The notes beneath the pieces are model-generated. The model made no database searches. It had not been told where the DNA came from and worked only from the letters and a program-made list of their open reading frames with translations. A stretch of DNA of 7,815 nt from Syntrophomonas sp. (GTDB lineage: Bacteria; Bacillota; Syntrophomonadia; Syntrophomonadales; Syntrophomonadaceae), in the NCBI GenBank assembly GCA_028693695.1, contig JAQUUV010000096.1, forward strand, positions 1-7,815, given 5' to 3'. This document shows, piece after piece, positions 1 through 6,276 of this stretch (within the stretch, counting starts at the first letter, position 1; each line of letters opens with the position of its first letter). The translations under genes were made by a program, and so were the position numbers.

Positions 1-77
1 CCCTGACTCCTGGGTATGGTGAGTAAATACGAAAATAGTGTGAGGAGTAAATTAAGAAAAAATGGAGGTAGTAAGCA

Positions 78-884
78 ATGTTAAGAAAATGTGCGGAAAT
101 CTGGGATAAGGTCAGGTTAAAGACCCCATTAGTTCATTGCATGACTAATTATGTAACCATAAATGATGTAGCCAATATTATTCTAGCCAGTGGTGCCTCA
201 CCGGCCATGGTTGATAATCCCAAAGAGGTCGGTCATTTTGCCCGTATTAGCAGTGCTCTCTATTTGAATCTGGGGACCCTTACTGATGAAAAAGAACTGG
301 CGATGCTCGAAGCTGTTAAAGGTGCATCATTTACAGGGGTGCCGGTGATAGTAGACCCGGTGGCCTGTGGGGTTATACCACGTAAAATGGAGATCTTAAA
401 AAGGCTTATTGCAAATGGCAAGGTTACTTGCATTAAAGGGAACAGCGCTGAGATCAAAAGCCTGGCGGGAGTACAGTCCCAAGCCCGGGGGGTTGATTCG
501 TTAGATCAGGGCGAGGGATTAGATCAGGCCTGCCAGACGTTAGCGGAAAAGAAACAGATGGTAGTAGCCGCAACTGGAGCCGTAGATGTGGTGGCGGATT
601 ACCAACGTTTGGCATTTTTAAGAAATGGAACTTCACTATTCGGCTCAATTACGGGAGCTGGTTGCATGGTTGGCGGGGTAGTAGCGGCTTGTATCGGGGG
701 AGCTCCTCTGGAGCCATGGCTGGCAACTATAACCGGCCTCACCGCATTTAATATTGCTGGTGAGCAGGCTGTTAAGGTATCAGGGGAAAATCCGGGATCT
801 TTCCGAACAATATTGTTTGATAAGCTATACCATTTGCGGGGAGAAGATATTATTAAAGAGGCCCAGGTAGATTGGAGAAGCTAA
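78..884 (+). CDS. thiM: Hydroxyethylthiazole kinase ThiM
   Basis: This enzyme phosphorylates the thiazole alcohol 4-methyl-5-(2-hydroxyethyl)thiazole with ATP, so that scavenged thiazole can enter thiamine synthesis; it acts in the cytoplasm. The 268-residue product has the usual length and the ribokinase-like fold of the family. Visible family motifs are TNYVTINDVAN (23-33), GASPAMVDNPKEV (39-51), the VDPVACG loop (92-98), IKGNSAEI (119-126), ATGAVDVVAD (165-174) and the anion-hole/catalytic segment GSITGAGCM (189-197), whose Cys196 matches the conserved Cys of the B. subtilis enzyme. The ATG has a GGAGGT site at 64-69, 8 bases upstream. It is the first gene of the operon visible here, followed after 45 bases by the phosphatase gene. 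Its presence beside the full thiazole-making block shows that the cell can both make and salvage thiazole. Identification is very secure. Confidence 0.96.
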   Translation: MLRKCAEIWDKVRLKTPLVHCMTNYVTINDVANIILASGASPAMVDNPKEVGHFARISSALYLNLGTLTDEKELAMLEAVKGASFTGVPVIVDPVACGVIPRKMEILKRLIANGKVTCIKGNSAEIKSLAGVQSQARGVDSLDQGEGLDQACQTLAEKKQMVVAATGAVDVVADYQRLAFLRNGTSLFGSITGAGCMVGGVVAACIGGAPLEPWLATITGLTAFNIAGEQAVKVSGENPGSFRTILFDKLYHLRGEDIIKEAQVDWRS

Positions 885-929
885 AAATTAACAAAAAATC
901 TAATGCCTTATGACAGAGGGTGATAACTC

Positions 930-1592
930 ATGAATAAGAAATTAATGTTTTTTATCGATTTTGACGGCACGATTTCCCGCGAAGATATGTGCTGTGCCAT
1001 GGTAACAAAATTCGCTCGGGAAGGCTGGGAGGAAATCAATCTGCTATGGGAGGCAGGCTGCCTGTCCACAGAAGAGTGTGCCCAGCGTACCCTGGATCTT
1101 ATGACGGTTGAACCTGAGGAATTGGATGCCTTTTTTGGGCAAGTTGATATTGATAATAGTTTTATAGATTTTGTTAATTGGGCTGAGCATCAGGGATATC
1201 CGATTTCCATTTTAAGTGACGGTTATGATAATTATATTAAGAAGGTATTGACCCAGTATGGATTAAGTATCACCTACTATGCCAATCACCTGGAATACGA
1301 ACAGGGCTGGAGGATAAAATGTTTGCATTTGGACAAGGAGTGCAAAAAATGCGGAGTATGTAAAACTGAGCTAATGCAGGAGTTGATACAGCCTGGATAT
1401 CTGAGAATTTATATCGGGGATGGTTACTCCGACATATGTCCGGCTGAATCTGCGGATATAGTGTTTGCCAAAGATAAACTGGCCCATTTGTGCCAAGAAA
1501 GAGGAATTACATTCTATCATTATGATTGCTTTTATGATGTACAAAGAATAGTTCAGGAACTGGTTGGTACATTAAATGTCTCAGGTGATTAA
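930..1592 (+). CDS. HAD-superfamily (MtnX-like, HAD-IB) phosphatase of unknown substrate
   Basis: This is a 220-residue cytoplasmic phosphohydrolase of the haloacid dehalogenase superfamily. Motif I is DFDGT (10-14), with nucleophile Asp10 and acid/base Asp12. Motif II is the Ser in ILSDG (Ser96), motif III is Lys145, and motif IV is IGDGYSD (162-168) with metal-binding acids Asp164 and Asp168. A CxxCGVCK cysteine cluster (Cys138, 141, 144) just before motif III resembles one I recall in MtnX-type enzymes, which dephosphorylate a methylthiopentenyl phosphate in methionine salvage. No methionine-salvage gene is present, and the gene lies between thiM and thiS. A thiamine-related substrate such as thiamine monophosphate or a pyrimidine or thiazole phosphate is therefore plausible, but that is inference. 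The ATG at 930 is preceded by an AGAGGGTGAT site. The family is clear; the substrate is open. Confidence 0.88.
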   Translation: MNKKLMFFIDFDGTISREDMCCAMVTKFAREGWEEINLLWEAGCLSTEECAQRTLDLMTVEPEELDAFFGQVDIDNSFIDFVNWAEHQGYPISILSDGYDNYIKKVLTQYGLSITYYANHLEYEQGWRIKCLHLDKECKKCGVCKTELMQELIQPGYLRIYIGDGYSDICPAESADIVFAKDKLAHLCQERGITFYHYDCFYDVQRIVQELVGTLNVSGD

Positions 1593-1644
1593 ATTTAATG
1601 TATATGCTGCATGGAAACGTAAAACATTGTCTGTAGGCTGGCAG

Positions 1645-1672
1645 CTTTTTCGTCAATTTAAAAACGAAAAGG
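1645..1672 (+). promoter_or_regulatory. Possible hairpin overlapping the thiS ribosome-binding site
   Basis: In the 90-base gap before thiS the segment CTTTTTCGT (1645-1653) can pair with ACGAAAAGG (1664-1672) around a 10-base loop, with one G-U pair. The right arm takes in the first two bases of the GGAG used by thiS, so folding would partly hide the site. The stem is mostly A-U and probably weak, and there is no U-tract, so it is not a terminator. A translational role is only inferred. Confidence 0.3.
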
Positions 1673-1682
1673 AGTGAGTGAA

Positions 1683-1877
1683 TTGATAATCAATGGTGAG
1701 AAAACTGATTTGCCGACTGGTATTTCAATAACTGAATTACTGCGGCAGCTGAATTTAGACCGAGACAAAATAGTGATTGAGGTTAATTGCGAACTTATCT
1801 CCAAAGATCAATATGCTTCGGTACTTCTCAAACAGGACGATCAGGTGGAAATAATCAGCTTTGTTGGAGGAGGATAA
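1683..1877 (+). CDS. thiS: Sulfur carrier protein ThiS
   Basis: ThiS is a ubiquitin-like protein whose C-terminal glycine is adenylated by ThiF and converted to a thiocarboxylate, the sulfur source for ThiG. The product is 64 residues, the family's usual size. It begins IINGEK and ends in the diagnostic tail EIISFVGGG, with Gly63-Gly64 as the working end. I chose the TTG at 1683 because AAAAGGAG (1667-1674) lies 8 bases before it and the protein then starts where other ThiS proteins do. The in-frame GTG at 1674 overlaps that GGAG and would have no site of its own. The gene is followed after 1 base by thiF, whose ribosome site is inside this gene's last codons. An A+T-rich hairpin may cover its own site. 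Confidence 0.93.
   Translation: MIINGEKTDLPTGISITELLRQLNLDRDKIVIEVNCELISKDQYASVLLKQDDQVEIISFVGGG
1866..1873 (+). promoter_or_regulatory. Ribosome-binding site of thiF inside the thiS glycine codons
   Basis: The sequence GGAGGAGG encodes the terminal glycines of ThiS and is also a near-ideal Shine-Dalgarno site, 5 bases before the TTG at 1879. It decides the thiF start: the other in-frame TTGs, at 1861 and 1864, lie before or against the site and have no site of their own. The arrangement points to translational coupling of ThiS and ThiF. Confidence 0.8.
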
Positions 1878-1878
1878 T

Positions 1879-2685
1879 TTGAATATTTTTCTCAATGAGA
1901 ACCCTTTGACTGTTGATGAAGGTATTACAGCTTACGAGACTAAAAATCAGGTTAAAAAAGATGCGGATGTAGTCATACTAAATGGATTTTTAATTAAGGA
2001 AGATATTATCCTACATGCCAATGACCGCCTGACTTTAATCAGGAAAGGGGCTATTCCGGATCGGGAGGAATTAGAGGCACTATTAATTGCCCGCCATACA
2101 CCAGGAGTTTTTCATAAAGTAAAAAAGGCCCGGGTAGGTATTGCTGGGCTCGGAGGTTTGGGATCTAATGTAGCCATTTCTCTGGCCAGAACTGGGGTGG
2201 GGAAATTACTGCTGGTAGATTTTGATGTTGTAGAGCCTAGTAATTTGAACCGACAGCAGTATTTTATAAGTGATATCGGCAGATATAAGACAGATGCTTT
2301 AAAAGACATAATATTTCAAATCAATCCCTTTATAGAGATTGAAACCAAGGAAATGTTTCTTGATGAGTCGAATATCGAGGATTGCTTTAAAGATATGGAA
2401 ATTATAGTAGAAGCCTTTGACAGCCCAGAGTGCAAGGCTAATCTGGTTAATACCATTTTATCGAAATGTCCGGATAAATATATTGTGGCAGCATCCGGTA
2501 TGGCCGGTTATTTTTCCAGCAATACCATAAAAACCAAAAAGATGCTGCGCAATTTGTATTTAGTGGGTGATGAGGTTTCTGCCGCCCAACCCGGATGCGG
2601 ACTTATGGCTCCCCGGGTGAGTATTGCCGCCAACCATCAAGCTAACACGGTGTTAAGGCTAATTTTGGGCGAAAGAGATATTTGA
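1879..2685 (+). CDS. thiF: ThiS adenylyltransferase ThiF (family 2) with N-terminal ThiS-like domain
   Basis: This E1-like enzyme adenylates the ThiS C-terminus so that it can accept sulfur. The 268-residue product has two parts. Residues 1-57 form a ubiquitin/ThiS-like domain (IFLNENPLTVDEG ... ILNGFL ... DRLTLIRKG) that lacks the Gly-Gly end and so cannot itself be a carrier. Residues 84-268 are the Rossmann adenylating domain, with GLGGLGSN (90-97), VDFDVVEPSNLNRQQ (113-127) supplying the ATP-binding acids, Asn and Arg, and AFDSPECK (179-186). The CxxC zinc pairs of the longer E. coli-type ThiF are absent; Cys240 in PGCGLMAPR is a candidate working cysteine but this is not shown. The layout fits the clostridial type usually called ThiF family 2. 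The start is TTG. The stop is 15 bases before thiG. Confidence 0.93.
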   Translation: MNIFLNENPLTVDEGITAYETKNQVKKDADVVILNGFLIKEDIILHANDRLTLIRKGAIPDREELEALLIARHTPGVFHKVKKARVGIAGLGGLGSNVAISLARTGVGKLLLVDFDVVEPSNLNRQQYFISDIGRYKTDALKDIIFQINPFIEIETKEMFLDESNIEDCFKDMEIIVEAFDSPECKANLVNTILSKCPDKYIVAASGMAGYFSSNTIKTKKMLRNLYLVGDEVSAAQPGCGLMAPRVSIAANHQANTVLRLILGERDI

Positions 2686-2700
2686 ACAGGAGATGAAGAA

Positions 2701-3477
2701 ATGGACAAATTAATTATTGGCGGAGTTGAATTAAGATCCAGATTATTTGTGGGAACAGGCAAATTTGCCAATGACAATATAATCCCGGCAGTGATAGAAA
2801 ACAGCCAGGCACAAGTAATAACTATGGCATTGAGAAGAGTTGATATTGGTGCCAAACAGGAAAATGTAATGGACTATATCCCCCAAGAGTGTATTCTACT
2901 TCCTAATACTTCGGGAGCCAGGAATGCAGAAGAAGCAGTCCGGATAGCCCGGCTGGCTAAAGCTATGGGATGTGGCAACTGGGTCAAAATTGAAGTCATA
3001 TCAGATAACAAGTATTTACTGCCAGATAATCAGGAAACGGTAAAGGCCACAGAAATCTTGGCCAAAGAAGGATTTGTTGTTCTCCCCTATATTAGCCCCG
3101 ATTTGATGACAGCTAAGAGACTGGTAGATGCCGGTGCTGCCGCCGTAATGCCGTTAGGTTCTCCGATTGGTACCAATCGGGGTTTAAGAACCAAAGAACT
3201 GCTGCAGATAATCATAGATGAGATAGATATACCGGTGGTAGTTGATGCGGGTATAGGCAAACCTTCTGAGGCGGCTGAAGCCATGGAAATGGGAGCCTCA
3301 GCAGTTCTGGTCAATACGGCTATTGCTACTTCCGCAGACCCGGTTAAAATGGCTCAGGCATTTGCTCTGGCCGTAAAAGCAGGTCGAATAGCCAGAATTG
3401 CCAAACTAGGCCCAGAAAGTCATTATGCCCAGCCTTCCTCACCGTTAACCGGTTTTTTGAATAGAGGTGCTCTATAA
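2701..3477 (+). CDS. thiG: Thiazole synthase ThiG
   Basis: ThiG condenses 1-deoxy-D-xylulose 5-phosphate, ThiS-thiocarboxylate sulfur and dehydroglycine into the thiazole phosphate carboxylate tautomer. The 258-residue TIM-barrel protein has the normal length. Visible marks are LFVGTGKF (16-22 region), MALRRVD (42-48), LPNTSGA (67-73), the Schiff-base Lys96 in NWVKIEVI, which falls at the same number as the B. subtilis active-site lysine, the phosphate loop MPLGSPIGTNRGL (150-162), VDAGIGKPSEA (181-191) and GASAVLVNTAIA (198-209). The ATG has AGGAGATG at 2688-2695. The stop overlaps the ATG of thiH by one base (TAATG), so the two are probably translationally coupled, as suits partners that hand over an unstable imine. 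Identification is certain. Confidence 0.98.
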   Translation: MDKLIIGGVELRSRLFVGTGKFANDNIIPAVIENSQAQVITMALRRVDIGAKQENVMDYIPQECILLPNTSGARNAEEAVRIARLAKAMGCGNWVKIEVISDNKYLLPDNQETVKATEILAKEGFVVLPYISPDLMTAKRLVDAGAAAVMPLGSPIGTNRGLRTKELLQIIIDEIDIPVVVDAGIGKPSEAAEAMEMGASAVLVNTAIATSADPVKMAQAFALAVKAGRIARIAKLGPESHYAQPSSPLTGFLNRGAL

Positions 3478-4580
3478 TGAGTTTTTATGATTACTACTCT
3501 GGATATAAAGATATTGACGTTTATGAGTTTTTTAAAACTCTCACTGATTGCGACATCCAAAGTATCATTAATAAAAATAATATAAACGAATATGAATTCC
3601 TGGCTCTATTATCGCCCCGGGCAGAGAACTTCTTGGAACAAATTGCCCAGAAAGCTCATCAGCTATCTTTACAGCATTTTGGTAGAACTATACAACTATT
3701 TACCCCTATGTATGTCGCCAATCATTGCGTAAACAAGTGCGCCTATTGCAGTTTTAATGCCGAGAATAAGATAACTAGAAAAGCTATGACAATGGAGGAA
3801 GTTGACCAGGAAGCCAGGGCAATCTCTGCCACCGGACTCAAACATATACTTTTCTTAACCGGTGAATCTAGAACTAAAAGTTCGGTAGCATATATTTGTG
3901 AAGTTGCCCAGGTTCTGAAAAAATATTTTGATTCTATTTCCATTGAAATCTATCCCTTAACAGTAGAGGAATATGAACAGGTTGCAGCGGCAGGTGTAGA
4001 TGGTTTCTGCATGTACCAGGAAGTATATAATGAAGAGATTTATGACCGGGTTCATTTAGCCGGACCAAAAAAAGATTACCGTTTTCGGTTGGAGGCTCCT
4101 GATAGGGCCTGCCAGGCCAAAATGAGATCGGCCAGTATTGGAGCACTTTTGGGACTTTATGACTGGCGGTCAGAAGCGTTTGCCACCGGTTTGCATGCTT
4201 ATTACCTGCGCAACACCTATTCCGATGTGGAAATAGCAATTGGCGTACCCCGAATAAGGCCACATGTTGGTGTCTTTGATGAAGTTGGAGTTGTCAGCGA
4301 CGAAAGCCTGGTACAGATAATGCTGGCTTATCGATTATTACTGCCCAATTCAGGCATTACCGTAACCACTCGAGAAAGCCGGGATTTCCGAGATAATCTA
4401 ATTCCCTTGGGCGTAACCAAAATGTCTGCCGGGGTAACTACTGAGGTAGGCGGGCACACTTCCTCTAACAGTACCGATAGCCAGTTTGAAATTGCCGATT
4501 CCAGGAGTGTGAGCGAAATGAAACAGGCTATTTTAAACCATGGATATCAACCTGTTTTTAAAAATTGGATGGCTGTTTAA
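3477..4580 (+). CDS. thiH: 2-iminoacetate synthase ThiH (radical SAM tyrosine lyase)
   Basis: ThiH uses S-adenosylmethionine and a [4Fe-4S] cluster to cleave tyrosine into p-cresol and dehydroglycine (2-iminoacetate), the C-N unit consumed by ThiG. The 367-residue length is normal. The cluster-binding motif HCVNKCAYCSFN (83-94) gives Cys84, Cys88 and Cys91 in CX3CX2C spacing. Other family marks are LTGESRTKSS (127-136), YQEVYNEEIYDRVHLAGPKKDY, starting near residue 180, the GLYDWRSEA segment and the C-terminal SAGVTTEVGGH stretch. The start ATG overlaps the thiG stop and has GAGGTG at 3464-3469. Use of ThiH rather than the flavin oxidase ThiO implies an anaerobic or facultative cell. Free p-cresol would be a by-product. 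Identification is certain. Confidence 0.97.
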   Translation: MSFYDYYSGYKDIDVYEFFKTLTDCDIQSIINKNNINEYEFLALLSPRAENFLEQIAQKAHQLSLQHFGRTIQLFTPMYVANHCVNKCAYCSFNAENKITRKAMTMEEVDQEARAISATGLKHILFLTGESRTKSSVAYICEVAQVLKKYFDSISIEIYPLTVEEYEQVAAAGVDGFCMYQEVYNEEIYDRVHLAGPKKDYRFRLEAPDRACQAKMRSASIGALLGLYDWRSEAFATGLHAYYLRNTYSDVEIAIGVPRIRPHVGVFDEVGVVSDESLVQIMLAYRLLLPNSGITVTTRESRDFRDNLIPLGVTKMSAGVTTEVGGHTSSNSTDSQFEIADSRSVSEMKQAILNHGYQPVFKNWMAV

Positions 4581-4601
4581 GTTATGAGCGGGGTAAGACC
4601 T

Positions 4602-5216
4602 ATGAACTTATATTTAATAACCAACCGCAAATTAGTTGCCGATGGTAGTTTTTTTAGTGTAATTGAGCAAGCTATTGCCGGAGGCATTAATGCCATTATT
4701 TTGAGGGAAAAAGATTTGCCCGGTGAGGATTTATTGACAATGGCCGGGCAGATAAAAAAAATCATTGCCGGACGGTCGGTTTGTTTCATAATCAATAATA
4801 ATCTGGAAGTAGCAAAGGCTATCCAGGCAGATGGTTATCATACCAGTTTTGATGACTTTATGCAGCAATCATCGCGATTTGATGGCTGGAATGGAGTATC
4901 AGTGCATAATCTGGATGAAGCCATAACAGCAGCCCAAAACGGTGCCAACTACCTTCTGGTTAGCCATATATTTGCTACTGATTGTAAGAAAGGGTTAAAG
5001 CCTAAGGGGGTTGAATTGATTAGAGATATTAAAATTAATGTAAATATCCCGGTTATAGCTCTTGGTGGGATAAACCCCGCAAATTGTGGTCAGGTATGTG
5101 AGGCAGGTGCTGACGGCATTGCGGTAATGTCGTTTATTATGCAGTCACATGATCCATATAAATCTTCCGAACTATTAAAAAGAAGAGTGAATGATAGAAA
5201 CCTGGGTCTGATATGA
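4602..5216 (+). CDS. tenI: TenI-like thiazole tautomerase (ThiE superfamily)
   Basis: The product is a 204-residue TIM-barrel protein of the ThiE/TenI superfamily. Automatic naming would often give thiamine-phosphate synthase, but the sequence reads as TenI, which aromatises the thiazole carboxylate phosphate tautomer released by ThiG. The segment SHIFATDCKKGLKPKGV (121-137) closely matches the GHVFETDCKKGLEGRGV stretch of B. subtilis TenI as I recall it, and His122 falls at the number of the TenI catalytic His. VSVHNLDEA (99-107), IPVIALGG (149-156) and GADGIAVMS (169-177) match too. The metal-binding Asp pair that ThiE carries in its IVNDD region reads IINNN here (63-67), and the ThiE GPIYPTxTK motif is missing. 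I prefer the ATG at 4602 over that at 4584 because the protein then begins MNLYLITNR as in relatives; GAGCGGGG at 4587 is only a fair site. It follows thiH by 21 bases. Confidence 0.87.
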   Translation: MNLYLITNRKLVADGSFFSVIEQAIAGGINAIILREKDLPGEDLLTMAGQIKKIIAGRSVCFIINNNLEVAKAIQADGYHTSFDDFMQQSSRFDGWNGVSVHNLDEAITAAQNGANYLLVSHIFATDCKKGLKPKGVELIRDIKINVNIPVIALGGINPANCGQVCEAGADGIAVMSFIMQSHDPYKSSELLKRRVNDRNLGLI

Positions 5217-5272
5217 GATTGTATGAAACTTTATGTAAGCAGCGAAAAAATCCAATTGAAAGGATGTTGATT

Positions 5273-6265
5273 ATGAAGAAGATTGTAGTAGTAGCATTGA
5301 TTATGAGTGTCTTGGCAATGGCATTAACAGGCTGCTCTACCAAAACCAGCCCCAAAAATGATGCTCCATTACAGAAAGTTACCGTAATTTTAGACTGGTT
5401 TCCCAATACCAACCATAGTGGATTATATGTTGCCAAAGACCAGGGTTATTATGCACAGGAAGGTCTGGATGTGAATATAATCCAACCATCGGAAGGCGGT
5501 AACCCACAACTTATTGCTGCGGGGAAGGGCGACTTTGCCATCAGCTATCAGGAAGAAGTAACCATGGCCCGTTCTCAGGACATTCCTGTTGTTGCAGTGG
5601 CGACAGTTATTCAGCACAATACTTCCGGTTTTGCATCGCCGGTGAATAAAAACATTAAAACTCCCAAGGATTTCGAAGGCAAGACTTATGGGGGATGGGG
5701 TTCCCCGGCAGAGACGGCCGTACTAAAAGTGTTAATGGACAAATACGGGGCTGATTTTAATAAGGTGAAAATAGTCAATGTCGGTTCAGCCGACTTCTTT
5801 GCCAGCATGGAGAAGGGTATCGATTTTTCCTGGATATTCCAAGGTTGGACAGGTATTGAGGCTAAGACTAAAGGCATGGATTTGAACTTTATAAAACTGA
5901 AAGATGAAGACAAAGTTCTGGACTATTATACGCCCGTGATTATTGCCAGTGAAACCAAAATATCACAGGATCCAGAGCTGGTTAAGAAGTTCATGAAGGC
6001 TACCGCCAAAGGCTATGATTATGCTATCAACAACCCAGATAAAACAGCTGATATTCTTTTGAAGAGTGTTCCCGAGCTAAATAAGGATTTGGTTACTGCC
6101 AGTCAAACCTACCTCTCGAAAGAATATAAATCAGATGCCTCACGCTGGGGAGAAATGAAAACAGAAGTATGGAAAAACTATGCGGATTTCATGTTTGCTA
6201 ACAAGTTGATTGACAAGAACATTCAGGTTGACCAAGCTTTCACCAATAAGTTTTTGCCAGAATAG
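5273..6265 (+). CDS. thiY: ABC transporter substrate-binding lipoprotein, ThiY/THI5 (NMT1) type
   Basis: This is the extracellular binding lipoprotein of an importer for a thiamine pyrimidine precursor, formylaminopyrimidine or hydroxymethylpyrimidine in the known ThiY/THI5-like family. The 330-residue product starts with a lipoprotein signal: KK, a hydrophobic run, and the lipobox LTGC with Cys21 as the lipid-bearing residue. The mature part has the family signature LDWFPNTNHSGLYVAKDQGYY from residue 40 (all but the last residues characteristic), EGGNPQLIAAGKGDFAIS starting at 74, YGGWGSPAE (139-147) and FSWIFQGWTGIE (185-196). I chose the ATG at 5273, with AAAGGA at 5259-5264, because it gives a clean signal peptide; the reading frame is open back to an ATG at 5213, which would put a charged extension before it. 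The 56-base gap after tenI shows no terminator. The exact ligand cannot be read from the sequence. Confidence 0.9.
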   Translation: MKKIVVVALIMSVLAMALTGCSTKTSPKNDAPLQKVTVILDWFPNTNHSGLYVAKDQGYYAQEGLDVNIIQPSEGGNPQLIAAGKGDFAISYQEEVTMARSQDIPVVAVATVIQHNTSGFASPVNKNIKTPKDFEGKTYGGWGSPAETAVLKVLMDKYGADFNKVKIVNVGSADFFASMEKGIDFSWIFQGWTGIEAKTKGMDLNFIKLKDEDKVLDYYTPVIIASETKISQDPELVKKFMKATAKGYDYAINNPDKTADILLKSVPELNKDLVTASQTYLSKEYKSDASRWGEMKTEVWKNYADFMFANKLIDKNIQVDQAFTNKFLPE

Positions 6266-6276
6266 GAGACTTGACT

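Noticed and set aside
40..84. Short GTG-started frame overlapping the thiM start
   Set aside because: It is 14 codons, with no ribosome site for its start and no recognisable product; it includes the thiM Shine-Dalgarno site.
3441..3458. Terminator-like ACCG/CGGT stem followed by a T-run at the end of thiG
   Set aside because: The stem is only 4 pairs, lies in conserved ThiG codons, and thiH overlaps thiG immediately downstream, so termination there makes no sense.
3934..4263. 109-codon minus-strand open frame opposite thiH
   Set aside because: It lies wholly within the certain thiH gene; its translation shows no family motif and its composition is that of an antisense shadow.
5137..5436. 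99-codon minus-strand open frame across the tenI-thiY junction
   Set aside because: It overlaps two well-supported plus-strand genes, and its hydrophobic stretch is the antisense of A+T-rich coding and the signal-peptide region.
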